Positions 7,809-16,766 of a stretch of 46,275 nucleotides of DNA are shown here, one piece after another. A program made the translations under genes and the position numbers. The DNA is from Streptomyces sp. NRRL S-87 (GTDB lineage: Bacteria; Actinomycetota; Actinomycetes; Streptomycetales; Streptomycetaceae): NCBI RefSeq assembly GCF_000719335.1, contig NZ_JOGB01000052.1, positions 1 to 46,275 of the forward strand. The letters are read 5' to 3'. The notes under the pieces were generated by a model. It did no database searches and was not told the origin of the DNA. It worked only from the letters and a program-made list of their open reading frames with translations. Numbering within the stretch: position 1 is the stretch's first letter; each line of letters starts with the position of its first letter.

Positions 7809-8375
7809 TCAGACCGACCAGCGCTCGCTCATCGTGGCGATCTCGCCCTTGGCGTTGAGAGTGATCTCGTAGACGTTGCCGTAGCAGGCGAAGGGCTGCT
7901 TCACGACGTTGTAGTCCTCGCGCAGGCAGCCGTCGATGTGCTTCGACAGTTCGTCCCGGCCCACCTTCTTGTGCTGGCCCGGGCCCAGGGCCAGTTCGCC
8001 CTTGACGTCGGCGGGGAGCACGTAGCCCTTGGGCTGGCCCTCGCCGTGGTAGATGTAGTCGTTCGGCGTGCACTTCGGCTTGGCCTCGAAGGCCTCGATC
8101 TGGCTCGCGTCGCGGTGCAGCCCGACCTCGATCATCTTGACGCCCGGCGGGAGCGTCGGCGGCTTGCCGCAGTCGTACTCGCCCCCGTCCGTCCCGCCCC
8201 CGTCCGTCGGCTTCGCCGACGGGTCGGCGGGTGCGCCGGTGTCGGGCGAAGCCGTGGCGTCCGCGGTGGGCGCGCCGTCCGCGCCCTCGTCCGCCACCGG
8301 ACCGCAGGCGCTGAGGGCGCCGCTGAGGGCGGCGATGAGCGCGATGGCGCCCATGACGTTCCGAGTGGAGTGCAT
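7809..8375 (-). CDS. Putative lipoprotein of unknown function
   Basis: A 188-aa protein. Residues 1-23 are a lipoprotein signal with lipobox LSAC and the lipidated Cys at 24, followed by a disordered Ala/Asp/Pro-rich stretch to about 70. The folded part has four further Cys residues (YDCGKPP, PKCTP, DGCLRE, FACYG), which could form two disulfides outside the membrane. No catalytic motif was recognised. GGGGGAAG precedes the ATG. It is divergent from the GNAT gene, with a 262-bp spacer that holds no gene but has AT-richer palindromic words near 8404-8425. Confidence 0.82.
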   Translation of the reverse strand: MHSTRNVMGAIALIAALSGALSACGPVADEGADGAPTADATASPDTGAPADPSAKPTDGGGTDGGEYDCGKPPTLPPGVKMIEVGLHRDASQIEAFEAKPKCTPNDYIYHGEGQPKGYVLPADVKGELALGPGQHKKVGRDELSKHIDGCLREDYNVVKQPFACYGNVYEITLNAKGEIATMSERWSV

Positions 8376-8637
8376 GTGGATTCTTCCCCCGTGCGTGGAT
8401 TGTCGTGATCATGATTGATCGACGACGGTTCTACACCAGCAGGGGGACAGAGATCCAATCGAGCCAACTCGCAGGTGGCGGTGGGTCCGTCGGGCGCGCG
8501 GGACCCGGTCCCACCTCGTGGGCGGGGCGGCCGGTGGACTACTGCATCATGGTGACCGTCCGGGCCGCCTCCCGCCGGCGGGCCGCATGCCCGACCGGCC
8601 TGCCCCACGACCGGACCGCCCACGAAAGGTGACAGGG

Positions 8638-9114
8638 ATGAAGATCGCAGTGGACGACCTCTCCGGCCCGGAGATCGCCGCCTTCCTCGCCGCACACGTC
8701 CGTCAGATGCGGGAGATCACCCCGCTGGAGAGCAAGCACGCCCTCGACCTCGACGGGCTGCGCCGCCCCGAGGTCACCTTCTGGTCGGCCACCGACGAGG
8801 GCCGCGTGGTGGGCTGCGGCGCGATCAAGCTGCTGGACGGCGGCCATGCCGAGATCAAGTCCATGCGCACCGATCCGGCGCTCACGCGCCGCGGCATCGC
8901 GTCCGGGCTGCTCGGCCACATCATCTCCGAGGCCCGCGCACGGGGACTGACCCGGCTCAGCCTGGAGACCGGCGCCGCCGACTTCTTCGCCCCCGCGCGG
9001 GCGCTCTACGAGAAGTTCGGGTTCGAGTACTGCGAACCGTTCGCGGACTACCGGGAAGACCCCCGCAGCGCCTTCATGACGCGCCTGCTCGCCGCGGGAC
9101 CGGCGGGCGCGTAA
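8638..9114 (+). CDS. GNAT-family N-acetyltransferase
   Basis: A 158-aa single-domain acetyltransferase. Motif A is visible as MRTDPALTRRGIASGLLGHII (the acetyl-CoA pyrophosphate loop is RRGIASG), with ARALYEKFGFEYC near the end as motif B. It resembles the small-molecule or amino-group acetyltransferases annotated as putative acetyltransferases in streptomycetes. The substrate is unknown. The ATG at 8638 has AAAGGTGA five bases upstream; longer in-frame extensions lack this. Its stop is only seven bases from the stop of the convergent VOC gene, with no room for a separate terminator. Confidence 0.9.
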   Translation: MKIAVDDLSGPEIAAFLAAHVRQMREITPLESKHALDLDGLRRPEVTFWSATDEGRVVGCGAIKLLDGGHAEIKSMRTDPALTRRGIASGLLGHIISEARARGLTRLSLETGAADFFAPARALYEKFGFEYCEPFADYREDPRSAFMTRLLAAGPAGA

Positions 9115-9121
9115 CAAGGGG

Positions 9122-9895
9122 CTACAGGTCCGAGCGGATGACCGTGAAGACCGCCCCCTCCGGGTCGGCGAGGGTGGCGAGGCGGCCGCCCGCGCCCTCG
9201 TGGGCGGAACGCACCACGTGGCCGCCCAACTCGGCCGCGCACGCGGCAGCCTCGTCCGGATCCTCGACCTCGAAGTACGTCATCCAGTGCGCGCCCCGGT
9301 CGTGCGGCAGCGCGCCCCCGACCCCGTGCAGCCCGCACACCGGCTGCCCGGCGGCGTACAGGGTGAGGTAGTCGAAGTCCGCCGAGACCACCGCCTGCGC
9401 CGCGTGCCCGAAGACGACCTGGTAGAACTTCGAGACCGTCGAGGTCTCCCGGGTGATCAGCTCGTTCCACACCGGGGTGCCGGGGACCCCGGTCAGCCGG
9501 GTCCCGATGTGCGCGGCCGCCTGCCAGATCCCGAACACCGCACCCAGGGGGTCCGAGCAGATGGCCACCCGGCCCGCGTCGTCCGCGTCCAGCGGCCCCA
9601 CCGCCACCGTGCCGCCGCAGCTGCGGATCAGCTCCGCGGTGCTGTCCGCGTCGTCGGTGGCGAGGTACGTCGTCCAGGCCGTGGGCAGGTGGCGGTCCGG
9701 CGGGAGCTGCCCGATGCCCGCCACCTCCCGGCCGTCGAGGCGCGCCCGTACGTACGGGCCGAGCTGTCCCGGGCCGGGCACGTACTCCCAGCCGAACAGC
9801 CCGCCGTAGAACTGCTTGGTGGCGGCGAGGCCGTGCACCATCAGGCTGACCCAGCACGGGGTGCCGGGCGTGCGTCGCGTGGCCTGCTCCGTCAT
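9122..9895 (-). CDS. Two-domain VOC-family protein (glyoxalase/dioxygenase superfamily)
   Basis: A 257-aa protein made of two VOC modules (about 12-125 and 140-255). Each has the beta-alpha-beta-beta-beta layout and ends in a DPxGAVF strand (DPLGAVFGIWQ and DPEGAVFTVIR). Such proteins may be lyases, dioxygenases or antibiotic-binding resistance proteins; the reaction cannot be told from sequence. The motif GTPCWVSLMVHGLAATKQFYGGLFGWEY is typical of the Streptomyces hydroxylase-like members. It is monocistronic and convergent with the GNAT gene. Confidence 0.9.
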   Translation of the reverse strand: MTEQATRRTPGTPCWVSLMVHGLAATKQFYGGLFGWEYVPGPGQLGPYVRARLDGREVAGIGQLPPDRHLPTAWTTYLATDDADSTAELIRSCGGTVAVGPLDADDAGRVAICSDPLGAVFGIWQAAAHIGTRLTGVPGTPVWNELITRETSTVSKFYQVVFGHAAQAVVSADFDYLTLYAAGQPVCGLHGVGGALPHDRGAHWMTYFEVEDPDEAAACAAELGGHVVRSAHEGAGGRLATLADPEGAVFTVIRSDL

Positions 9896-10050
9896 GGACC
9901 GATGGTGGCACCGGAAGGCCCCGGGCGCGCCCCGGCCGCGCCGCCTTTCCCGCCCCGGGGGGAGGGTTGGCCGGATCGGTGCGCCACCGCCGGGACGGAG
10001 CTTGACGACCCGCCCCCGCCGGTGGCGGGAGGTGGAGGAGGATGGCCCCC

Positions 10051-10887
10051 ATGAACCCGATCGTTTCCGTATCCGAGCTCACCGCCGAGCTGGCCGGCCC
10101 GCGACCGCCGGTCCTCCTGGACGTCCGCTGGCAGCTGGGCGGCCCCGACCAGCGGCCGGAGTACGAGGCCGGGCACCTGCCCGGTGCCGTGTACGTCGAC
10201 CTGGACCGCGAGCTGGCCGGGCCGCCCGGCGCCGGAGGACGCCACCCGCTGCCCGACCCGGAGGCCTTCGGCGCCGTGCTGCGCCGGGCCGGGGTCGGCG
10301 CCGGAACGCCGGTGGTCGCCTACGACGGGGGCCTGGGCTGGGCCGCCGCACGACTCTGGTGGCTGCTGCGCTGGACGGGTCACGAGGACGTCCGCGTCCT
10401 GGACGGCGGGCTGGCCGCCTGGCTCGCGGCGGGCGGGCGCGTCACGGCGGACGTACCGTCCCCCGCGGAGGGTGATTTCAAGCCAAACCCGGGCGCCATG
10501 GGGCTGCTCGACGCCGACGGGGCGGCCGCACTGGCCCGGGACGGGGTCCTGCTCGACGCACGCGCGGGGGAGCGGTACCGGGGCGAGGTCGAGCCGATCG
10601 ACCCGGTCGGCGGGCACGTCCCGGGCGCGCTGTCCGCCCCGACCACGGAGAACGTGGCGGCGGACGGGACCTTCCGTCCCGCGGCGGAGCTGGCCGAGCG
10701 GTTCCGCGCCCTCGGCGCGGACGGGTCGGCGCCGGTGGGCGTGTACTGCGGGTCCGGTGTCTCCGGTGCCCACGAGGTACTGGCGCTCGCGGTGGCCGGC
10801 ATTCCGGCCGCGCTGTACGCCGGCTCGTGGTCGGAGTGGTCCAACGACCCGACCCGCCCCGTCGCCACCGGCCCCGAGGCGGGTTAG
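10051..10887 (+). CDS. Sulfurtransferase (thiosulfate/3-mercaptopyruvate type, tandem rhodanese)
   Basis: About 278 aa with two rhodanese domains. The N-terminal one is inactive (no Cys; LLDVRWQLGGP). The C-terminal one carries the catalytic loop YCGSGVSG, with Cys near residue 233, as in 3-mercaptopyruvate/thiosulfate sulfurtransferases. It transfers sulfane sulfur to cyanide or thiols. The upstream GGAGGTGGAGGAGG permits either ATG 10042 or ATG 10051. The second is preferred because the protein then begins MNPIVSVSEL, as homologues usually do. It is convergent with sepH; the same neighbour order occurs in S. coelicolor. Confidence 0.9.
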   Translation: MNPIVSVSELTAELAGPRPPVLLDVRWQLGGPDQRPEYEAGHLPGAVYVDLDRELAGPPGAGGRHPLPDPEAFGAVLRRAGVGAGTPVVAYDGGLGWAAARLWWLLRWTGHEDVRVLDGGLAAWLAAGGRVTADVPSPAEGDFKPNPGAMGLLDADGAAALARDGVLLDARAGERYRGEVEPIDPVGGHVPGALSAPTTENVAADGTFRPAAELAERFRALGADGSAPVGVYCGSGVSGAHEVLALAVAGIPAALYAGSWSEWSNDPTRPVATGPEAG

Positions 10888-10898
10888 GGGTGTGTCCG

Positions 10899-10980
10899 GC
10901 GGAGGCCGCCGCGGGTCGGACACGGTCCGGCCCGCGGCGGCCTCCGCGGCACGGGTCCGGGGGCGAGCCCCCGGACCCGT
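10899..10980. terminator. Double hairpin terminator between sulfurtransferase and sepH
   Basis: The first stem is 17 bp (10899-10915 with 10931-10947), with a loop that can itself pair. The second is ACGGGTCCGGGGG/CCCCCGGACCCGT (10951-10980) with loop CGAG, ending on the first base of the sepH stop codon. Confidence 0.8.
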
Positions 10981-11999
10981 TACTCCTTGCTCTTGCGGCG
11001 CGTGCCGAAGACGATCTCGTCCCAGCTCGGCACCGCGGCCCGGCGGCCCGGGCGGACACCGTCCGCCTCCGCCTGACGGTCCGTCGTGCCCGTGAGCCGC
11101 TCGCGGTGACCCGCGACGGTACGCGGCATCAGGACGTCCGCGTACGCGGCGCCGGCACCGGCCGAAGCCGCCGGCGCGGCGGTCTCCTCTGTTTCCTCGG
11201 CCTCGGTCTCCGCGGCCGCCGCCGGGGTGCGCTCGGGCACCACGAGGTCGCCCCGGAAGCTCGGCACCGCCTCCAGCAGGCTGGTCAGCGAGTCCCGCTC
11301 CTCCTCCGGCTCGGGCGCCGGCGCCACGGCCGGCATCTGCCGGTCCAGGGCGCGGTCCAGCGGCCGGTCCCGGGGGAGCCGGGCGATCCGCGGCACGAAC
11401 GGGAAGCTCGGCTCCGGCGCCGGCAGGTCGTCCGCCTCGCCGATCAGAGAGCGGGCCTCGTCGTCGACGGCCTGGACGAGCCGCCGCGGCGGGTCGTACG
11501 TCCAGCTCGCCGAGTGCGGCTCGCCCGCCACCCGGTAGACCAGCAGGACCTCCCAGGTGCCGTCGTCGCGGCGCCACGAGTCCCACTGCACGGAGTCCTT
11601 CTCCACGCCGCGCAGCAGCAGCCGCTCCTGGACGGCCTCGCCCAGCTGCGGGCCGGTGCTCTCGCCGGGCCGGCGCACGGGGGTCTTGCGCGCGCGTTCC
11701 GCCATGAAGGCGCGCTCGGCGAGCACCGGGCCCTCGAAGCGGCGCACCCGGTCGACGGGGATGCCGGCGAGCTGCGCGACCTCCTCCGCGGAGGCACCGG
11801 CACGTATCCGCGCCTGGATGTCGCGGGGGCGGAGGTGGCTCTCCACCTCGATCTCGATCTGACCGAGCCGGGCCCGGTCGTTGCGTACGGCCGCGCGCAA
11901 CCGCTCGTCGATCGGAAGGGTGAACTCCGTGCCGTCCGCAGCCTTGAGCACCAGTCGTGTGCCGTCATTCGAGACGGCCACGACACGCAGTTCGGGCAT
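10980..11999 (-). CDS. sepH: Cell-division protein SepH (DUF3071 family)
   Basis: A 339-aa protein. The N-terminal DUF3071 region (about 1-110) starts MPELRVVAVSNDGTRLVLK and contains a helix-turn-helix-like segment SAEEVAQLAGIPVDRVRRFEG. A long acidic, disordered middle follows, and the conserved tail WDEIVFGTRRK closes the protein. SepH binds FtsZ and promotes filament assembly at division septa in Streptomyces and Mycobacterium. The start at 11999 has GGGAGGT upstream; the longer frame to 12086 adds non-conserved sequence. It is monocistronic, with a long upstream region (12000-12775) that holds a paired palindrome. Confidence 0.93.
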   Translation of the reverse strand: MPELRVVAVSNDGTRLVLKAADGTEFTLPIDERLRAAVRNDRARLGQIEIEVESHLRPRDIQARIRAGASAEEVAQLAGIPVDRVRRFEGPVLAERAFMAERARKTPVRRPGESTGPQLGEAVQERLLLRGVEKDSVQWDSWRRDDGTWEVLLVYRVAGEPHSASWTYDPPRRLVQAVDDEARSLIGEADDLPAPEPSFPFVPRIARLPRDRPLDRALDRQMPAVAPAPEPEEERDSLTSLLEAVPSFRGDLVVPERTPAAAAETEAEETEETAAPAASAGAGAAYADVLMPRTVAGHRERLTGTTDRQAEADGVRPGRRAAVPSWDEIVFGTRRKSKE

Positions 12000-12775
12000 G
12001 GGGACCTCCCGGGTGGTGCCTGCCGACGTCACGTGCGTCGCTGCTTCCGCTAGTCGAGTGTGGCCTGCCCGGGTGCAGCCTGCCACAACCTTGCCGAGTT
12101 AAACCGGCGTGTCGGGCATGCGCCCTTGATCGCCGTTATGGCACGGTTACCTGTTCGCCACTCATAGTGACGGAGTGGTCACTCTGCGCAGCAGGATCCG
12201 TGCGATGCCGCGGCGCCGCCGGTTTCGAGCGCCGCTTCCTTCGAGTAACCGGCCCCCTCTCCCGGGTCCGGTCATCCGAAAGGAAGCACGGCCCCAGGGC
12301 TCGCCACAGTACTCCATTCGGGCCACCCCGGTGGACCGCCGCGCCGCCGAACTTGTCGCGGGGGCGGGGAGTTGGGGCGGGGGATTCCTTACTCCCGCCT
12401 GACCTCCGGTCGTTTTGAGGTGTCTTGCTTCACGCCGTCCCCCAAAGTGGAACTATCCGTTTCGCCCATATGTCAGTAACTGCTGCAAGCGCGGTGGCGC
12501 GTGACAGGAGGTGACACGGCAGAGGCCGGGGGCGGGCCGGACGGCGGGCGCGGGGGACGGGACGGACGCGCGGGCGGAGCCCGCTGCGGCCGCGGCGGGC
12601 GGGTAGGGCCGTTCGGGGGACGGCCGCGGGCGCCCGCAGCTGAGCGTCACCCGAGTGGCGCACAGTTCGCGCACCATGCACCGGGTGCGCCGCGGACCGG
12701 ACCGGGCCGCCGCGGACCGGGCCGGGCCCGCCGCGGAACCGGACGGCGGGGCGGAGCGGTCCGCGGGCGACGCGG
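12000..12775. other. Long intergenic region between sepH and the sugar-lactone oxidase gene
   Basis: The 776 bases hold the sepH promoter region, the nested palindromes and, at 12688-12745, three imperfect copies of a ~20-bp unit (CGCGGACCGG at 12691 and 12711, a diverged copy at 12732). A good ribosome-site sequence AGGAGGTGA occurs near 12508, but only a GTG overlapping it follows, with a short GC-rich frame. I do not call a gene. Confidence 0.6.
12158..12183. promoter_or_regulatory. Nested inverted repeats upstream of sepH
   Basis: CCACTC (12158-12163) pairs with GAGTGG (12173-12178), and AGTGAC (12166-12171) pairs with GTCACT (12178-12183). The two palindromes interlock, about 160-185 bp upstream of sepH. 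This is a possible operator; no matching regulator was identified. Confidence 0.4.
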
Positions 12776-14116
12776 TCAGTCCCCCAGCACCCGGCGCAGG
12801 TAGTCGTTCGCGAACAGCCGGTCCGGATCCAGCCGGTCCCGCAGCGCCGTGAACTCGCCGAAGCGGGGGTAGACCCCGGCGAAGTACGCGGCGTCGCGGG
12901 TGTGCACCTTGCCCCAGTGCGGGCGGCCCCCGTGCGCCGTGAAGATCCGCTCGGCGGCCGTGAAGTAGGCCTGGTAGGGCGTGCCCTTGTACATGTGCAC
13001 CGCGATGTACGCCGAGTCCCGCCCGGAGGCGGTGGACAGCGCGATGTCGTCGGCCGGGGCGGTGCGCACCTCCACGGGGAAGCTGACGCGCAGGTCCGAG
13101 CGGTCCACCATCGCCTTCAGCTCCCGCAGCGCGTCGACCACGGCGGTGCGCGGGAGGGCGTACTCCATCTCCACGAAGCGGACCCGGCGCGGGCTGGTGA
13201 AGACCTTGTACGGGATGTCCGTGTACGTACGCGCCGACAGCGCACGGCTGGCGACCCGGGCGATCCCCGGGATGGTCGCCGGGAACGCACGGCCGAGCGA
13301 ACAGGCCGCCTGGAAGACGCCGTTGGAGAGGAGCTCGTCCTCTATCCAGCCGCTGACCGCGCCGTTGGGGGCGGCGGGTCCGGCGCTGCGGTTGTTGCGC
13401 TTGGTGTTGCAGTTGCCCGTGTGCGGGAACCAGTAGAACTCGAAGTGCTCGTTCTCCGCCCAGTGCTGCTCGAACTCCGCCGTCACCCGGTCGAAGGGCA
13501 TGGGCTCCTCGCGGGCGGTGAGCAGGAAGACCGGCTCGACCGCGAACGTGAGGGAGGTGACGACCCCGAGCGCGCCGAGGCCGATCCGGGCGGCCGCGAA
13601 GACGTCCGGGTTCTCCTTCTCGGAGCAGCTCAGCAGCGTGCCGTCGGCCAGCACCAGCTCCATGCCGGGGATCTGCGCGGCGATGGAGCCCGACTCGCGG
13701 CCGGTGCCGTGGGTGCCGGTGCTGGTGGCGCCCGAGACGGTCTGCTCCATGATGTCGCCCATGTTCGTGAGCGACAGGCCCTCGCGGGCGAGCGCGGCGT
13801 TGAGGTCCTTGAGGGCGGTGCCGGCCCAGACCGTGACGGTGCCGGCGTCGCGGTCGATCCCGCGGATGCCGGACAGGGCCTGCGGCCGCACCAGGACGCC
13901 GTCGGTGGCGGCCGCGGAGGTGAAGGAGTGGCCGGTGCCGACCGCCTTGACCTTCAGGCCGTCGGCGGCGGCCCGGCGCACCGCCTCCTGGAGCTCCGCG
14001 ACCGAGCGCGGGGCCTCGACCCGGACGGGCCGGGCCGTGACGTTCCCGGCCCAGTTACGCCACGGGCTGGGAGCCGTGCCGCCGGTCGTCGTCTGCTGCG
14101 TGCTGCTGCTGTGCAT
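12776..14116 (-). CDS. FAD-linked sugar-1,4-lactone oxidase (D-arabinono-1,4-lactone oxidase family)
   Basis: A 446-aa VAO-type flavoprotein. The N-terminal FAD domain contains VKAVGTGHSFTSAA near residue 55, where the His is the usual covalent flavin site, and GATSTGTHGTG near 130. The C-terminal ALO domain has the HWGK motif (GGRPHWGKVHT) and ends LDPDRLFANDYLRRVLGD, as in aldonolactone oxidases and alditol oxidases. It oxidises a sugar lactone or alditol with O2, giving H2O2. The ATG at 14116 has GGGGAGGG upstream. It overlaps the preceding MFS gene by 62 bp, so the two form one unit whose promoter is next to an iron box. Confidence 0.9.
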   Translation of the reverse strand: MHSSSTQQTTTGGTAPSPWRNWAGNVTARPVRVEAPRSVAELQEAVRRAAADGLKVKAVGTGHSFTSAAATDGVLVRPQALSGIRGIDRDAGTVTVWAGTALKDLNAALAREGLSLTNMGDIMEQTVSGATSTGTHGTGRESGSIAAQIPGMELVLADGTLLSCSEKENPDVFAAARIGLGALGVVTSLTFAVEPVFLLTAREEPMPFDRVTAEFEQHWAENEHFEFYWFPHTGNCNTKRNNRSAGPAAPNGAVSGWIEDELLSNGVFQAACSLGRAFPATIPGIARVASRALSARTYTDIPYKVFTSPRRVRFVEMEYALPRTAVVDALRELKAMVDRSDLRVSFPVEVRTAPADDIALSTASGRDSAYIAVHMYKGTPYQAYFTAAERIFTAHGGRPHWGKVHTRDAAYFAGVYPRFGEFTALRDRLDPDRLFANDYLRRVLGD

Positions 14117-15323
14117 GCGCGTCGGGTCCCTCCCCTAGCGCCGGCCTGGTCAGCCGGCGGTACCCCGCGAACGCGACCGCGGCCGCGGCGGCTCCCGCCG
14201 AGATCGACACCACGTACCCGCTCCGCGCCCCGGCCGCGTCGATCACCCAGCCGGCCACGGAGGACCCCAGCGCGACGCCCACGGCAAGCCCGGTTCCCGT
14301 CCAGGTCATGCCTTCGGTGAGCCTTGCGGGTGGTACGTGCTTCTCGATCAGGGCCATCGTGGTGACCATCGTGGGAGCGATGGCGAGGCCCGCGACGAAC
14401 AGCGCCACGGCTAGAAACGGAAGGTTCCCGGCCAGTAGGAGGGGGATCATACTCACGGCCATCGCACAGATGCCCAGTACCCAGCGCGGTTCTGTCCGGC
14501 CCTTGAGGTGCAGCAGTCCGAAGAGCAGTCCGGCGATACAGGACCCGAGCGCCCAGATCGCCAGGACGATGCTGGCGGCGGCCTTCCTGCCCTGCTCCTC
14601 CGCGAAGGCGACGGTCACGACGTCGACCGAGCCGAAGATCGCACCGGTGGCGGTGAAGGTGCCCACCAGGACCTGCAGGCCGCGCGAGCGCAGCACGGTG
14701 CGCCGGTCGGCGCCCGCCTCGCGCGGGTGCGGGGCCGGCTCGGTGGACCGCTGGGCGGTCAGCCAGAACACTCCGACGAGCAGCGAGGCGACCGCGATCA
14801 CCGGGCCCGCCTCGGGGAACCACACGGTGGACAGGCCGATCGAGGCGATGGGCCCGACGATGAAGCAGATCTCGTCCATCACGGACTCGAAGGAGTACGC
14901 GGTGTGCAGCTCCCGCGGGCTGTCCCGGTAGAGCGCGCTCCAGCGGGACCGGACCATCGCGCCGACGCTGGGCACGCAGCCGGCGCCGGCGGAGAAGACG
15001 AACAGCAGCCAGTCCGGGGCGCCCTGGTGCGCCGAGACCAGCAGGCCGGTGACGGCGCTGGTGGTGACCAGGGTGGCGGGACGCAGCACGCGCCGCTGGC
15101 CGTACTGGTCGACGAGGCGGGACACCTGGGGGCCGAGGACGGCGGCGGAGAGCGCGAGGGTCGCGGTGAGCGCGCCGGCCAGTCCGTAGCGACCGGTGAG
15201 CTGCGAGATCATCGTGACGATGCCGATGCCCAGCATGGAGAGCGGCAGGCGGCCGAAGAACCCCGACACCGTGAAGGCCAGGGTGCCGGGGGCGGCGAAT
15301 ATCGCGCGGTAGGGACTGGCCAA
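14055..15323 (-). CDS. MFS transporter, iron-box linked
   Basis: A 422-aa protein with about 12 hydrophobic segments and the loop DQYGQRRVLRP after helix 2 (a weak MFS motif A). Its C-terminus is a hydrophilic His/Gln/Asp-rich tail. The start is TTG at 15323 with GGAGGG just upstream; no better start exists in frame. It is probably an exporter. It overlaps the oxidase gene by 62 bp, an unusually long overlap. It is divergent from ferrochelatase, and the shared 183-bp spacer contains a good DtxR/DmdR iron box, so low-iron induction is expected. The substrate is unknown; siderophore export is one option. Confidence 0.86.
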   Translation of the reverse strand: MASPYRAIFAAPGTLAFTVSGFFGRLPLSMLGIGIVTMISQLTGRYGLAGALTATLALSAAVLGPQVSRLVDQYGQRRVLRPATLVTTSAVTGLLVSAHQGAPDWLLFVFSAGAGCVPSVGAMVRSRWSALYRDSPRELHTAYSFESVMDEICFIVGPIASIGLSTVWFPEAGPVIAVASLLVGVFWLTAQRSTEPAPHPREAGADRRTVLRSRGLQVLVGTFTATGAIFGSVDVVTVAFAEEQGRKAAASIVLAIWALGSCIAGLLFGLLHLKGRTEPRWVLGICAMAVSMIPLLLAGNLPFLAVALFVAGLAIAPTMVTTMALIEKHVPPARLTEGMTWTGTGLAVGVALGSSVAGWVIDAAGARSGYVVSISAGAAAAAVAFAGYRRLTRPALGEGPDAHAQQQHAADDDRRHGSQPVA

Positions 15324-15409
15324 GGGGGGCCCTCCGTAAGGGACGTAGGCGGCGGATACAGGTTACGGGCGGTAGCTCCTGGCCGCAGGGGGTTATCCGC
15401 AGTACGGAC

Positions 15410-15428
15410 TTAGGTAAACCTAACCTAC
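15410..15428. promoter_or_regulatory. Iron box (DmdR/IdeR/DtxR-type operator)
   Basis: TTAGGTAAACCTAACCTAC matches 16 of 19 positions of the DtxR-family consensus TWAGGTTAGSCTAACCTWA. It lies midway in the divergent spacer, 87 bp from the MFS start and 79 bp from the hemH start, so it could control one or both. The match is seen; regulation is inferred. Confidence 0.82.
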
Positions 15429-15506
15429 GAGTGGTGGCGGTCCGGCACCCGAGACCCGCGCGGCCGCGGTTACCGGCCGTCCGGCCCGGGTGGCAGGATT
15501 CGGGAC

Positions 15507-16676
15507 ATGCCAGACCAGCTCGCTCAGCCCGATGCCGGCGCCGCGGCCCGCCCCGACGCCGCCCCCTACGACGCCCTCCTGCTGCTGTCCTTCGGCGGCC
15601 CCGAGGGCCCCGACGACGTGGTCCCGTTCCTCGAGAACGTCACCCGCGGCCGGGGCATCCCGCGCGAGCGCCTCAAAGAGGTCGGGCAGCACTACTTCGG
15701 CTTCGGCGGCGTCAGCCCCATCAACGAGCAGAACCGGCACCTGCTCGACGCCCTGCGCAAGGACTTCGCCGACCACGGCCTGGACCTGCCGGTCTTCTGG
15801 GGCAACCGCAACTGGGCGCCCTACCTGACGGACACCCTGCGCGAGATGGCGGTGGCCGGCCACCGCCGCATCGCCGTGCTCGCGACCAGCGCGTACGCCT
15901 CGTACTCGGGCTGCCGCCAGTACCGCGAGAACCTGGCCGACGCCCTGGCCGCCCTGGTCGAGGAGGGGCTGGAGCCGCCGCGGGTGGACAAGCTGCGGCA
16001 CTACTTCAACCACCCCGGCTTCGTCGACCCGATGACCGACGGGGTGGTCGCCGCCCTGGAGTCGCTGCCCGCGGACGTCCGCGAGGGCGCCCACCTGGCC
16101 TTCACCACGCACTCGATCCCGACCGCCGCGGCCGACACCTCCGGCCCGGTCGAGGACCACACCCGGGGCGGCGCGGGCGGCGCGTACGTCAAGCAGCACC
16201 TGGACGTCGCGGCGGTGATCGCCGACGAGGTCGCCGTACGCACCGGCGCGCGGCACCCGTGGCAGCTGGTCTACCAGTCGCGCAGCGGCGCCCCGCACGT
16301 CCCGTGGCTGGAGCCGGACATCTGCGACCACCTGGAGGGCCTGCACGGAGCCGGCGCCCCGGCCGTGGTCATGGTCCCCATCGGTTTCGTCTCCGACCAC
16401 ATGGAGGTCATGTACGACCTCGACACCGAGGCCACGGCCAAGGCGGCCGAACTGGGCCTGCCGGCCGCCCGCTCGGCGACCGTCGGGGCCGACCCGCGCT
16501 TCGCCGCAGCGGTGCGCGAGCTGGTGCTGGAGCGGGCCGCGGTCGAGCGCGGCGAGCCCGTGGAGCGGTGCTGGGTGGGCATGCTGGGGGCGAGCCACGA
16601 CCTGTGCGCGGTGGGCTGCTGCCCGGCGCGCGCCCCGCGGCCCGCGGCGGCGGGCGCGGACAGCCCGTACGCCTGA
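15507..16676 (+). CDS. hemH: Ferrochelatase (probably coproporphyrin ferrochelatase)
   Basis: A 389-aa protein that inserts Fe2+ into a porphyrin. The catalytic His is in TTHSIP (H202) and the conserved acid in [14 protein letters not shown] (E300). In actinobacteria this enzyme normally uses coproporphyrin III, so cpfC is the alternative name. A Cys in SGCRQYREN and a C-terminal cluster [18 protein letters not shown] are placed like the [2Fe-2S] ligands of actinobacterial ferrochelatases. The N-terminal ~20 residues are disordered. The ATG at 15507 has CAGGAT seven bases upstream, a possible leaderless -10, and AGGA that could serve as a weak ribosome site. Iron control is plausible from the upstream iron box. 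Confidence 0.94.
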   Translation: MPDQLAQPDAGAAARPDAAPYDALLLLSFGGPEGPDDVVPFLENVTRGRGIPRERLKEVGQHYFGFGGVSPINEQNRHLLDALRKDFADHGLDLPVFWGNRNWAPYLTDTLREMAVAGHRRIAVLATSAYASYSGCRQYRENLADALAALVEEGLEPPRVDKLRHYFNHPGFVDPMTDGVVAALESLPADVREGAHLAFTTHSIPTAAADTSGPVEDHTRGGAGGAYVKQHLDVAAVIADEVAVRTGARHPWQLVYQSRSGAPHVPWLEPDICDHLEGLHGAGAPAVVMVPIGFVSDHMEVMYDLDTEATAKAAELGLPAARSATVGADPRFAAAVRELVLERAAVERGEPVERCWVGMLGASHDLCAVGCCPARAPRPAAAGADSPYA

Positions 16677-16766
16677 TCCCGCACCCTTCACCCGCCCGCC
16701 CCGCGAACCGTCGGCCCCCGTCCGGGGCCGCCCCGCCGAGACCGCCCCGTGCGCCCGAGGAGTGCC

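Noticed and set aside
12505..12606. Short GTG-started frame after AGGAGGTGA
   Set aside because: The GTG overlaps the ribosome-site sequence and the product is a biased Arg/Gly/Ala string of about 30 codons.
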